Part shown: in pieces, positions 52,717 through 60,070 of the stretch
Numbering within the stretch: the first letter of the stretch is position 1
Layout of the letters: each line of letters begins with the position of its first letter
DNA from: Anaerolineae bacterium
GTDB taxonomy: Bacteria > Chloroflexota > Anaerolineae > Anaerolineales > E44-bin32
Direction: 5' to 3'
DNA: 60,070 nt
Assembly (NCBI GenBank): GCA_011174825.1
Contig: DUEZ01000058.1
Coordinates: 1-60,070 of the forward strand
Notes under the pieces: model-generated
Database searches by the model: none
Told to the model about the DNA's origin: nothing
What the model saw: only the letters and a program-made list of their open reading frames with translations
Translations under genes and position numbers: made by a program

Positions 52717-52839
52717 TCAGAAGTCAGTAGTCAGTAGACAGTAGTCAGACTGGTGTTCTAGAATTGTTGCCTGCTAGTGTCAGATCAATGGCCATCGCAA
52801 AATACTTCCTGTGTACTGAATACTGGCTACTGATTACTG
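52717..52839. repeat. CAGTAGTCAG element E3 (123 bp), carrying a stop codon
   Basis: Left end units at 52717-52750, right end units at 52814-52839. The middle shares TGGTGTNCTAGA and TTGCNTGCTA with E4, so E3 and E4 are long forms of one element. The TAA of the fused dehydrogenase/hydratase gene lies in its right end (GACAGTAATCAG). It is 15 bases from the BcrB-like start. Confidence 0.85.
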
Positions 52840-54711
52840 TCCTTTAAACTGTGGCTTCCTTCGCTCAAGGAAAGCCGTCATGCCCTCTTTTTGGTCCTCG
52901 GTATCAAATGTCTTCATCACGGCTTCAAGCTCAAAGGATAGCCCCTCATCCAGTCCTGTTTGCATGGCTTGATTGATCGCCGTTTTGGCTTGCGCTACAG
53001 CGACTGGACCCTGGTTGGCGATGAGTCTAGCCAGTGCCCGGGCCTCGTTCATTAATTGCTTGAGAGGAAGAACCCGGTTGACCAATCCCATCCCTAAAGC
53101 TTCTTCAGCAGTTATGTGTTTCCCGGTGAAGATTAACTCAGAGGCATAACCTTTCCCAATCAATCGTGTTGCCCGTTGTGTGCCCCCAAAGCCGGGGAAG
53201 ATACCCAGACCCACCTCGGGGAAACCCATGCGAGCCTCTGTGGAAGCCAGACGGATGTCACAGGCCAGAGCTAACTCAAGTCCTCCGCCGAGAGCGAAGC
53301 CATTGATCGCGGCGATCACGGGCTTGTTTAACTTTTCGATATCGTCCATCACGCCTTGACCGAAGCTGGTGAACTTTTCCACTTCGCTCAGATCTGCAGC
53401 CAGCATGGTCTTGATATCCGCCCCAGCAACGAAAGCAGACCCCTCCCCGGTGATGATGACAGCCCGAACATTCGGATCGTCTCGTATCTGAGCAACGACT
53501 TCCTTTAGTTCCCCCAGCACCTTCTCATTGAGGGCATTCATGGCTTCGGGGCGACACATCGTGATGGTAGCGATAGCATCTTTAATTTCCAGCTTCACAT
53601 CTGGAATGGTCCAGGGCTGCCCGCTGGTCGCCTGTTTCCGCAAGTTATCTGGAACACTAAATGTATCGTGAAGTGCGGCCACCTGTTCTACTAGAGATAA
53701 TGCACGATCCACTCCAAGTTCGTTCATCATCCCGAAAGGACCACGAGGCCAGCGTAGCCCTACCAATGCCCCTCGTTCGATATCTTCTATGCTAGCCACA
53801 CCTTCTTCTACCAACTCCGCGGCTATACCGAAAACGACACCCATCAATCGCTCAGTGACCGCGCCATTTACCGGCTCATCCACGTCACCTTCCAAATCCC
53901 ACGGTTCCCCAGCTTCCAATTGGGCGGTTAATCCAGCTGCTGGTCCATAAAAATTTCTCTTCGCTTCTTTGAAAGAGATCGTACAGTGGTACGCGATCGG
54001 AATTCCTGTGGCATTCATGAGTGCGAAGGGTCCCATTCCAATTTTAAAATGATCACAAGCGGCCTTATCAATGCTCGGGATGTTTGCCAAACCCTCATCC
54101 AACATCCGAACTGCTTCATTAAGCCAGGGAACGAAATAAATGTTGACGGCGAATCCTGGCGCGTCCTTGGCGATGATGGGAACCTTGCCCGTGGTGCGCG
54201 CGAAAACAAGCAGCGTCTCGATCACTTCAGGATCTGTTTGATCGGTCGTGACGACTTCGAGTAATTGGTTGAGGACGGAAGGGAAAAAATAATGCAGTCC
54301 GGTCACCCTTTCGGGTCGTTCAGTGACAGACGCCATATCTGCAATAGAGAGAGATGAGGTGTTGCTCGCAAATATGGTGTCCTCACGGCATATGCTATCC
54401 AGTTCTTTAAACAGTTCTTGCTTGGCATTCAGATCCTCGAAGATGACTTCGATCACCAGATCACAATCAGCAAGATCGGCAAGATCCGTCGTGCCGCTGA
54501 TGCACTCCCAGGTCGCATCACGTTTTGAAGGGCTCAATTTACCCTTATCTACCCCCTTATCCAAGAAGGAACTGATGCGATCAAGCCCTTTTTCCAATAA
54601 GTCCTTATTGAGCTCTCGAACGATGGTGGTATAACCGGCTTGTGCGGCTGTCTGAGCGATCCCTGCTCCCATCAACCCGCACCCTACAACGCCGACTTTC
54701 TTGATGTCCAT
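52834..54711 (-). CDS. Fused 3-hydroxyacyl-CoA dehydrogenase and enoyl-CoA hydratase
   Basis: A 625-residue bifunctional beta-oxidation enzyme with the dehydrogenase first. VGVVGCGLMGAGIAQTAAQAG is the NAD site, ASNTSSLSI, GLHYFFP (His) and KDAPGFAVN line the active site. From ~370 on a crotonase domain has SAFVAGADIK, GFALGGGLELALACDIRLA and GFPEVGLGIFPGFGGTQR with a catalytic glutamate. It should carry out two steps of ring-opened dicarboxyl-CoA breakdown. Its order is the reverse of FadB and matches bacterial and archaeal HAD-ECH fusions. Its stop lies in element E3. Confidence 0.9.
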   Translation of the reverse strand: MDIKKVGVVGCGLMGAGIAQTAAQAGYTTIVRELNKDLLEKGLDRISSFLDKGVDKGKLSPSKRDATWECISGTTDLADLADCDLVIEVIFEDLNAKQELFKELDSICREDTIFASNTSSLSIADMASVTERPERVTGLHYFFPSVLNQLLEVVTTDQTDPEVIETLLVFARTTGKVPIIAKDAPGFAVNIYFVPWLNEAVRMLDEGLANIPSIDKAACDHFKIGMGPFALMNATGIPIAYHCTISFKEAKRNFYGPAAGLTAQLEAGEPWDLEGDVDEPVNGAVTERLMGVVFGIAAELVEEGVASIEDIERGALVGLRWPRGPFGMMNELGVDRALSLVEQVAALHDTFSVPDNLRKQATSGQPWTIPDVKLEIKDAIATITMCRPEAMNALNEKVLGELKEVVAQIRDDPNVRAVIITGEGSAFVAGADIKTMLAADLSEVEKFTSFGQGVMDDIEKLNKPVIAAINGFALGGGLELALACDIRLASTEARMGFPEVGLGIFPGFGGTQRATRLIGKGYASELIFTGKHITAEEALGMGLVNRVLPLKQLMNEARALARLIANQGPVAVAQAKTAINQAMQTGLDEGLSFELEAVMKTFDTEDQKEGMTAFLERRKPQFKGQ

Positions 54712-54727
54712 TGACTCATCTCCTTTT

Positions 54728-54858
54728 CAGTAGGCAGTAGTCAGATGTCAGTAGTCAGATTGGTGTCCTAGATATATTGCTTGCTAAACCCTGCGTAATA
54801 TCCATCGTATATCACTTTCTGAGTACTGGTTACTGACTACTGTCTACTGACTACTGTC
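54728..54858. repeat. CAGTAGTCAG element E4 (131 bp), carrying a stop codon
   Basis: Left units 54728-54760 face right units 54821-54858; the middle is homologous to E3. The last codons (SSQ and TAG) of the amidohydrolase are formed by the right-end units. It ends 17 bases before the start of the fused dehydrogenase/hydratase. Confidence 0.85.
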
Positions 54859-55677
54859 CAAACCCAATATCCGTGCTGCGTTTCCCCCCAAGATCTTGTC
54901 TTTCGTTTCATCGCTGAGGGGGAGTTTACGAATGATCTCAATATTGCGGCGGATGTGGGGCATTCCTGGCCAATCAGATCCAAAGATGACCTTGTCCGCC
55001 ACCTTCTCGATCTCTGGGAAGTAATCCAGCAGCTTCTGTGGTGGAAGTCCAGCGATTTCCATATACATGTTGGCGTGTAATTTGGCCAGGAAATAAGCTC
55101 GATCGTACCAGAAACCCCGACCACTGTGGACCATCAAAAGTGTCAGGTTAGGGAAATCCACGGCCACATCGTCCATGTAGAGTGGGTCGCCGTACTTGAT
55201 GCGCGCTCCCCGAAATACGGACGATCCAGTGTGAATCATCACCGGAATGCCAAGCTCTTGAGCCTTTGCGTAGAGTGGGTATAGTCGGTTGCTGTTGGCA
55301 TAGAAATGGTGGTAGGTCGGGTAGAGCTTCATGCCTCGGAAACCCATTTCGGTGACATATCGTTCCAGCTCACCCGGCAAATCGGCCACGAGAAAAGGGT
55401 TGATGCAACAAAAAGGGATCAGGCAATCGATCCCGTGGCAGAACTCAGCCACGGCCTCATTGCTCAGCATGCCTGTGGTGATGGGGCTTAGTTCTGCTAA
55501 CGCCACACCGTAATCCACACCGTTCTCGCGCAGGTAATGAGCGAATCCTTCCGGCGTTAAGACTTCATTGACGAAAGCCTCCGGATCTTCAATCTCATTT
55601 TTCATCCATTCCATCACCCAGGGATGGAGTTCGTGGTAAAGACCGATGTGGATGTGGAAGTCTATGACTAAACCCAT
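54844..55677 (-). CDS. Amidohydrolase family 2 (ACMSD-like) protein
   Basis: A 277-residue TIM-barrel metal hydrolase or decarboxylase. DFHIHIG (residues ~6-12), FRGMKLYP, VMIHTG, LLMVHSG and FGSDWPGMP give the usual metal ligands. PF04909 members include decarboxylases of aromatic acids and lactone hydrolases; the island's aromatic theme makes a decarboxylase or hydrolase of a ring-derived acid likely, but this is inference. ATG 55677 follows AAGGTGA. Its terminal residues are supplied by repeat E4, and element E5 lies 15 bases upstream. Confidence 0.83.
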   Translation of the reverse strand: MGLVIDFHIHIGLYHELHPWVMEWMKNEIEDPEAFVNEVLTPEGFAHYLRENGVDYGVALAELSPITTGMLSNEAVAEFCHGIDCLIPFCCINPFLVADLPGELERYVTEMGFRGMKLYPTYHHFYANSNRLYPLYAKAQELGIPVMIHTGSSVFRGARIKYGDPLYMDDVAVDFPNLTLLMVHSGRGFWYDRAYFLAKLHANMYMEIAGLPPQKLLDYFPEIEKVADKVIFGSDWPGMPHIRRNIEIIRKLPLSDETKDKILGGNAARILGLDSSQ

Positions 55678-55691
55678 ACTTTCACCTTATC

Positions 55692-55724
55692 CAGTAGTCA
55701 GTAGTCAGACTGCAGTAGTCAGAC
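55692..55724. repeat. Left end of CAGTAGTCAG element E5
   Basis: Three CAGTAGTCAG units in a row, 15 bases from the amidohydrolase start. The matching opposite end is at 56102-56123; between them lies the S23-type gene. Confidence 0.85.
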
Positions 55725-55733
55725 GAGTTTCCG

Positions 55734-56069
55734 TTAGAGGCCAACGATCATGGCTGCGATTTGATCAGCCTCATCGAGAAGCGAATCAGATTTTTCTGCC
55801 GAACAATGTTTTAGATTTCGTGCGATCTCCAATGCCGAATTCACCTCGTATGTTGAGCGAAGAGCATACATAAGAAAACGTTGGAATTCTGCATTTGAGC
55901 ATGCGCCTGCTCCCTCCGCTATATTCAATGGAATGCTGATCGAAGCACGTCGTATTTGGCTTGTTAAGCCAAATTGTTCTGAGCGTGGAAATTGGTTGGT
56001 GACACGATATATTTCGGTTACGAAATCCATAGCCCGCTGCCATACTCTTAACTTCCGAAACTTATGCAT
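55734..56069 (-). CDS. Four-helix bundle protein, S23/IVS-encoded family
   Basis: A 111-residue all-helical protein. KFRKLRVWQRAMDFV at the start, FPRSEQFGLTSQIRRASISIPLNIAEG in the middle and FQRFLMYALRSTYEVNSAL are the diagnostic stretches of the family first known from 23S rRNA intervening sequences and related to Avd of diversity-generating retroelements. Its biochemical role is not settled; nucleic-acid binding has been proposed. ATG 56069 has AAGGGGGG just upstream. The gene lies exactly between the two ends of repeat element E5 and is not related to the metabolic genes around it. Confidence 0.88.
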   Translation of the reverse strand: MHKFRKLRVWQRAMDFVTEIYRVTNQFPRSEQFGLTSQIRRASISIPLNIAEGAGACSNAEFQRFLMYALRSTYEVNSALEIARNLKHCSAEKSDSLLDEADQIAAMIVGL

Positions 56070-56101
56070 ATACCCCCCTTTGCTAAGTCTCAATTATGAT
56101 G

Positions 56102-56123
56102 TCTGAATACTGACTACTGACTA
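56102..56123. repeat. Right end of element E5, carrying the Had stop codon
   Basis: CTGAATACTGACTACTGACTA; on the minus strand TAGTCAGTAGTCAG follows the last sense codon of the dehydrogenase gene, so the TAG is the first triplet of the repeat. Confidence 0.85.
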
Positions 56124-57233
56124 ATCAAAATCCGGCGTCAAGATAATCCGCTTTGTGAGTTTCCCTGCATGCGCTTCCTCAAATGTTTCTCTGATCGTGC
56201 TCATCGGTCGTGTTTCGACGAAGGGCTTGATCTGAACACGTCCATCTAACACCATTTGGAGCGCAGCTGGATAGTGCTTGGGCAAGCATCCCCAGGTCCC
56301 GATGATCTCAGCATCAAAGGCCATCAACCGGGAGAGGGAGTATTCATTGACGTTTGTCGAGAACCCAATCCAGATCAGTTTGCCGATAAACGATAGTAAA
56401 GCCAGGGAGATCTCTTGCCCGATCTTCGCCCCAGTCACTTCGAAGATCTTCCAGCCATAGTTGTGCGGAAATCCATGTTCTTTGCATAAGGCGCGGAACT
56501 CATTACGAATGTCCTTGGGGGTCTTGTCCTTGGAATTGATGATGATGTCAGCGCCGTATTCTAAAGAACGTTCCAGCTTTCCCTGGTCGAGGTCAATACA
56601 GATTACAGGCTCCGCTCCGAATGCCTTGGCGATCTGAACCATGTAGGTGCCAACGCCGCCTGTCCCTCCGACGATGACAGCCCGATCACCTGTTTGCAGA
56701 TCCGCGCGCACTGCCGCTTGATAGGGTGTGGTAACGGCATCAGCGATCACTGCCAACAGCTCGAGCGGTATGTCCCCACGATCAGCTACAGAGCATAGAT
56801 CAACAGCTGGCACAGGAATATGACTGGAGAATCCACCATAGATGCCAAGGCTGTTGCCAGGCATTTTTTGGGCGAGACAACGGTTTCCCCGACCCGCGTC
56901 ACAGATGGGGCAGTTGTTGCAGGGCATTACCGCCGGGATGATGACCTCCTTACCGATCCAACTTTCGTCCCCAGCTACGACGCGACCGCTTATCTCGTGG
57001 CCAAGTGTAAGCGGGGGATCATTGACCGTGGGCACGCCGTAATAGAAATAGCTCAAATCGGTATGGCATACGCCACAGCCAACGATCTCGACCAGAACTT
57101 CACCGGTATCCAGTTCTGGTATTGGGATGCTGGTTCGTTCTAACAATCCGGGCGTCTTCTCACCTGTTTCCTTATCCCGGCTCCAAGGTTGCACCATTTG
57201 CCAGGTCTGTATTGTGTCACGAGCACTTGCCAT
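56121..57233 (-). CDS. had: 6-hydroxycyclohex-1-ene-1-carbonyl-CoA dehydrogenase
   Basis: A 370-residue zinc-type alcohol dehydrogenase that I recognise as the Had/BamQ enzyme of anaerobic benzoyl-CoA breakdown; it oxidises the ring hydroxyl with NAD to the 6-oxo compound. GCGVCHTDLSYFYYGVP and GHEISG provide the catalytic zinc site, CNNCPICDAGRGNRC the structural zinc, and VGGTGGVGTYMVQIAKAFG the NAD site. It is 80 bases after the ring hydrolase gene in the same direction, the standard functional pairing. Start ATG 57233 follows AGAGGAGA. Its stop is in element E5. Confidence 0.88.
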   Translation of the reverse strand: MASARDTIQTWQMVQPWSRDKETGEKTPGLLERTSIPIPELDTGEVLVEIVGCGVCHTDLSYFYYGVPTVNDPPLTLGHEISGRVVAGDESWIGKEVIIPAVMPCNNCPICDAGRGNRCLAQKMPGNSLGIYGGFSSHIPVPAVDLCSVADRGDIPLELLAVIADAVTTPYQAAVRADLQTGDRAVIVGGTGGVGTYMVQIAKAFGAEPVICIDLDQGKLERSLEYGADIIINSKDKTPKDIRNEFRALCKEHGFPHNYGWKIFEVTGAKIGQEISLALLSFIGKLIWIGFSTNVNEYSLSRLMAFDAEIIGTWGCLPKHYPAALQMVLDGRVQIKPFVETRPMSTIRETFEEAHAGKLTKRIILTPDFD

Positions 57234-57248
57234 TTTCGTCTCCTCTTA

Positions 57249-57328
57249 CAGTAGTCAGTAGTCAGATGTCAGATGCGTTCACAAGAAACACCAAATGAAA
57301 AGTACTGAATACTGACTACTGTCTACTC
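57249..57328. repeat. CAGTAGTCAG element E6 (80 bp), carrying the BamA stop codon
   Basis: Left CAGTAGTCAGTAGTCAGATG at 57249 faces GTACTGAATACTGACTACTG from 57302. The TAG of the ring hydrolase is the first triplet of TAGACAGTAGTCAG at the right end. It lies 16 bases from the Had start. Confidence 0.85.
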
Positions 57329-58453
57329 CTTAGGCTTTGCCAGGACCTCAGCGAAAAAGTCTTCATCCACCTGCCGTCCTTCTGCGATTAATTTGCGGTA
57401 TTTGATGAAGTCGATCGTATCCTCACCCGTAATCTTCCGGGTGTTGAATGCGGTGAAGCCCAAGAAGGCTTCGCTATTCATATTGGCCGCCAGCCAGTGG
57501 CGGTAATAATCCTTGCCCGCATCCCAGAAGAACTTCTTCTTGGCTCGGATTCCATCAACCGACATCTGGAGGCAATGGGGGAAGAGGTTGGTGAAGGTCC
57601 ACAACATGTCATCTACAGCTTTATCAAGCAGCTCGAAGTCAACGGTCGCTTCTTTAACAAACTCGCGTGCCTCCTTATACGCCTCGCCAGTCTTGTCTTC
57701 TCCATAAACGATCTCGCCCCCATCAACATATTTATCAGTGACCACCATGGGATTCCGTATCCATTCACCGTTATGTTTTAGGACAGGGACAACCTTGCTG
57801 AGATACCCTTTTCGGAGCATCTTGTATGCACTCCATAACTCACAGGAGATGCAGTTCCACATGGCGTCTTCGATGGTCAGATACCAGGGCAAAAAGTCCG
57901 TAGAGCCGCCTACAGGGGCTGAACCGTGTCGTGGTCCAGCCTGACCGAAAATAGCCAAATCGGAGGCAATGGCTAGGTCACAAGCTCCACCGATCTCCTG
58001 GCCGCCAGCCACGCGCATGCCGTTGACCCGACAGATGACTGGTTTCTTGGTATTGAGGATGCTGTCCACCATGGCGTTGAAAAGATCCATATAGAGTGCA
58101 TACTCGGTAGGTCGACCACTGTAGTACTCGGCATACTCTTTGGTGTTGCCACCGGTACAGAACGCTCTGTCGCCCACGCCTGTGAAAACGATCGCCACAA
58201 CACTGCGATCCATTGAGGCCCGTTTCATGCCGGCGATGACACCTTTCACCATTTCCGTGGTGTAGGAGTTATACTGCCGAGGATTGTTCAGCCATACCCA
58301 CGCAGAGTATAGCCCCTCTACAGGATTGCCCTCTGGATCAAGGATGGGTTTCTTCTCGTAAACGATGCAGGGGGGATCGGTACCGAAGAATTCATCTCCC
58401 CCAACATCATGATCCTTCAGTTCGTGATCTTTTGGTAACCACTCAAGTGCCAT
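57323..58453 (-). CDS. bamA: 6-oxocyclohex-1-ene-1-carbonyl-CoA hydrolase (ring-opening)
   Basis: A 376-residue crotonase-family hydrolase that adds two waters and cuts the ring to 3-hydroxypimelyl-CoA. It is the accepted marker enzyme of anaerobic aromatic degradation. Recognised along its length: MALEWLPKDHELKDHDVGG start, NNPRQYNSYTTEMVKGVIAG, CTGGNTKEYAEYYSGRP, NGMRVAGGQEIGGACDLA, FGQAGPRHGSAPVGGSTDF and ISCELWSAYKM. ATG 58453 has AGGAG seven bases upstream, so the earlier ATG is not used. Had follows. This gene alone ties the island to benzoyl-CoA-type chemistry. Confidence 0.93.
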   Translation of the reverse strand: MALEWLPKDHELKDHDVGGDEFFGTDPPCIVYEKKPILDPEGNPVEGLYSAWVWLNNPRQYNSYTTEMVKGVIAGMKRASMDRSVVAIVFTGVGDRAFCTGGNTKEYAEYYSGRPTEYALYMDLFNAMVDSILNTKKPVICRVNGMRVAGGQEIGGACDLAIASDLAIFGQAGPRHGSAPVGGSTDFLPWYLTIEDAMWNCISCELWSAYKMLRKGYLSKVVPVLKHNGEWIRNPMVVTDKYVDGGEIVYGEDKTGEAYKEAREFVKEATVDFELLDKAVDDMLWTFTNLFPHCLQMSVDGIRAKKKFFWDAGKDYYRHWLAANMNSEAFLGFTAFNTRKITGEDTIDFIKYRKLIAEGRQVDEDFFAEVLAKPKE

Positions 58454-58514
58454 TCTATTGCTCCTTTCACTGAACTTTGTACATGATGATTGCAATACTC
58501 ACCCAGCTATATTA

Positions 58515-58940
58515 TTAAGACTCACCTTCAAATAAGGCGACAGCTTGCCGTAGAGTGTCGGGAACACGAATAGGTTTCTCTGTTTGGATGTCAACTGTGA
58601 CAATACTTATCCGACCAGTGGTTATCAACTCATCGCTTGGGTGCTTGAAGATTGAAAAATCAAATGTGAAGCTGGTATTGCCGAAATGGCTTACACGAGC
58701 ATGTGCATGCAGCAGATCATCGAAGCGGGCAGCACCTTTGTATTGACAACTGGCCTCAACGTAGAAGATGTCCATACCCTGGTCGATCATCTCCTTATAA
58801 GAGTAACCAATAGCCCGCATATATTCAATTAGAGCAACATCGAAGTACGATAGGTAGTTGCCAAAGAAAACGCGCGCTTGAGCATCCGTCTCGGCATAGC
58901 GTACCCGAAGAGGGTGGTAAAACTTATACTTCTGATCCAT
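58515..58940 (-). CDS. Hotdog-fold acyl-CoA thioesterase (4-hydroxybenzoyl-CoA thioesterase type)
   Basis: A 141-residue 4HBT-like thioesterase. VRYAETDAQARVFFGNYLSYFDVALIEYMRAIG near residues 11-43 is the family's helix with the active-site aspartate. IFYVEASCQYKGAARFDD is the second strand region. ATG 58940 has GAGAGG upstream; a longer reading adds 25 unlikely residues. It overlaps the small unknown gene by 17 bases and precedes bamA. It may free CoA from stalled aromatic or ring-opened thioesters. Confidence 0.85.
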   Translation of the reverse strand: MDQKYKFYHPLRVRYAETDAQARVFFGNYLSYFDVALIEYMRAIGYSYKEMIDQGMDIFYVEASCQYKGAARFDDLLHAHARVSHFGNTSFTFDFSIFKHPSDELITTGRISIVTVDIQTEKPIRVPDTLRQAVALFEGES

Positions 58941-59175
58941 GTTTATCCTCTCTGGGACGGGTATAGATAACCACGTATCTATCACAGGTAACCAGGAGAC
59001 AGGTGGCGCACTCATCAGCCACCATCAGATCGGGTGTTACGGGCTCCACACGCGCCTCGTTGCCCAATGACTCATACAAGTCTACGTATTCATCCGCGCA
59101 CTCAGTCTCGACGATGAATTGACGAATCCAAATTTGAGTTTCTAAATCATGTACTGTGTTGTGCTCCTCAGTCAT
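58924..59175 (-). CDS. Small unknown protein, 83 residues, first gene before the thioesterase
   Basis: An acidic protein I do not recognise. Start MTEEHNTVHDLETQIWIRQF from ATG 59175 with AGGTGG seven bases upstream. A CATCLLVTCDRYVVIYTRP strand-like region carries three cysteines near the C-terminus. The 17-base overlap with the thioesterase start implies coupled translation. It is probably a real gene of the benzoyl-CoA segment; no function proposed. Confidence 0.6.
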   Translation of the reverse strand: MTEEHNTVHDLETQIWIRQFIVETECADEYVDLYESLGNEARVEPVTPDLMVADECATCLLVTCDRYVVIYTRPREDKHGSEV

Positions 59176-59324
59176 GTCAATCCACCTAATCATTTACCCA
59201 AGCGGTAATTCCAAACTCACTACCTTAACTGGTCGGATAGGTCTCTATGCAGCAGTATCCACTGCGACGGCAGCAATCCTGCCTGTGGCAATCAATCCTT
59301 ATCCTACTTTCCTTCTTCTTAACC

Positions 59325-60070
59325 CTATCTGACGATCGTTCTTTCCCCTTCAGGTATAGGAGGCGGGGCAGGATCGCCGGTAATCTCAATCACCGCACCA
59401 AATTTGGTGGGGCAAACTTCTAAGCAGGTTCCGCATTTGATGCATTTCCCTTGATCAATGATGTGGATCTGGTTCTTGGCGCCTACAATTGCCTCAGCAG
59501 GGCATCTCCTGACACAAATCATACAGGCCTGGCACTTTTCCGGGTCGATATAGTACGAGATTACTTCGCTGAATAGCCGATCTATTTCGTCTCTGGTGAA
59601 AAGTTGCTCATATTCTTCTGGGTTCTCAAGTCGTGAGGCCAGCTTCTCATTCTTCGTCAACTTGATGTAGGGGACTAACTTCCGAATTTCTGTAAGTTTG
59701 GCTTTTAATTCATTTTGATCTAAGCCTTCGGCCTCTCCTAGAGGTCCCAGCTCCTTCACCTTGTCCCCAAACTCTCTCATAATGTCAGCAAAAAGATTTC
59801 CATCAGCCGAAGACATGAATTCAAGCCTTAATCTTTCTGGGTTCAGGCCGATGTGTTCCATTATTCTTTTGCAGAGGAGCACCATGTTGAGTGCATCATA
59901 ATTGCCATGAGTAATATAATTGCATTCATTAAGTCGGCACCCGCCAATAAACACCCCATCCATTCCATTTGAGAAAGCCCGGAGCACAAATTCCAGGTCG
60001 ACTCTACCGGAACACATGACACGGATAAGCCTTGTTTCAGTTGTATATTGTAGTCTGGAAACTCCAGACA
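59325..60070 (-). CDS. MvhD domain fused to a 2x[4Fe-4S] ferredoxin, N-terminus beyond the window
   Basis: From the right edge the minus strand is open (SGVSRLQYTTETRLIRV, then MCSGRVD), so the true start lies outside; the internal Met is not it. The visible 248 residues comprise the MvhD domain with GGCRLNECNYITHGNYDA, a charged helical linker (KAKLTEIRKLV to RDEIDRLFSEVIS), and a ferredoxin with CQACMICVRRCP and CIKCGTCLEVCP. The fusion resembles electron-input subunits that sit beside HdrA. A second electron-bifurcation module probably continues past 60070. The 149 bases to the next gene hold no clear signal. Confidence 0.85.
   Translation of the reverse strand, partial: SGVSRLQYTTETRLIRVMCSGRVDLEFVLRAFSNGMDGVFIGGCRLNECNYITHGNYDALNMVLLCKRIMEHIGLNPERLRLEFMSSADGNLFADIMREFGDKVKELGPLGEAEGLDQNELKAKLTEIRKLVPYIKLTKNEKLASRLENPEEYEQLFTRDEIDRLFSEVISYYIDPEKCQACMICVRRCPAEAIVGAKNQIHIIDQGKCIKCGTCLEVCPTKFGAVIEITGDPAPPPIPEGERTIVR

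Noticed and set aside
44848-57328. CRISPR array from the CAGTAGTCAG units
   Set aside because: Units are not regularly spaced, have no unique spacers of equal length, lie between different genes, and no cas gene is present.

Overview
The window looks like a piece of chromosome from an uncultured strict anaerobe, most likely a Chloroflexota (Anaerolineae/Dehalococcoidia-like) bacterium. That placement is inferred from gene content and style: Hdr/Flx and AOR redox modules, benzoyl-CoA ring-cleavage genes, both ATP-type and PPi-type phosphofructokinases, and many dispersed palindromes. No 16S rRNA, tRNA, CRISPR array or transposase gene was seen.

Region 1 (1-25.8 kb) carries general genes on both strands, separated by repeat-filled gaps: a truncated isoaspartyl methyltransferase, MFS transporter, SDR dehydrogenase, DegV lipid-binding protein, enoyl-CoA hydratase, M20 peptidase, metallophosphoesterase, ABC exporter, an ECF sigma/anti-sigma/surface-protein operon, dnaE, ATP-type PFK, PPi-type PFK with a radical SAM protein, and an acyl-CoA mutase large subunit. 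Two 108-bp copies of an imperfect palindrome (12042-12149 and 18619-18726) have conserved ends and a central stem that differs in sequence but still pairs.

Region 2 (25.8-60.07 kb) is one co-directional block of about 32 genes on the minus strand, ending at a shared terminator at 25.76 kb and entering from beyond the right edge. In transcription order it holds: an MvhD-ferredoxin fusion; a small unknown protein; a thioesterase; 6-oxocyclohexenecarbonyl-CoA hydrolase (BamA/Oah); 6-hydroxycyclohexenecarbonyl-CoA dehydrogenase (Had); an S23-type four-helix bundle gene; an amidohydrolase; a fused 3-hydroxyacyl-CoA dehydrogenase/enoyl-CoA hydratase; a BcrB/HgdB-type subunit; an ADP-forming acyl-CoA synthetase; an AMP-forming ligase; a ketopantoate-reductase-like protein; a BcrA/D-HgdC-type activase; a decayed thiolase; a CBS-ACT protein; a thiolase; a zinc ribbon; an AOR-family tungsten enzyme with its ferredoxin; a methyltransferase; an acyl-CoA dehydrogenase; FixC-FixX-EtfB-EtfA; another acyl-CoA synthetase; two HdrA proteins; MvhD; three FlxABC-like redox subunits; an HdrC-like protein; and a MoaD/ThiS protein.

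My reading is an anaerobic aromatic or alicyclic acyl-CoA degradation island. Acids are activated by CoA ligases, a radical-type reductase/dehydratase acts on the ring or chain, Had and BamA open the ring, and beta-oxidation enzymes finish the chain. Electrons leave through EtfAB-FixCX and an Hdr-Flx-like complex that has no visible HdrB. BamA and Had are solid by sequence; the substrate and the electron routes are inference.

Within 44.8-57.3 kb, six copies of an inverted-repeat element based on CAGTAGTCAG sit just upstream of gene starts. In five cases the element supplies the stop codon of the preceding gene, and one copy encloses the S23 four-helix bundle gene. This is the most novel structural signal in the window.
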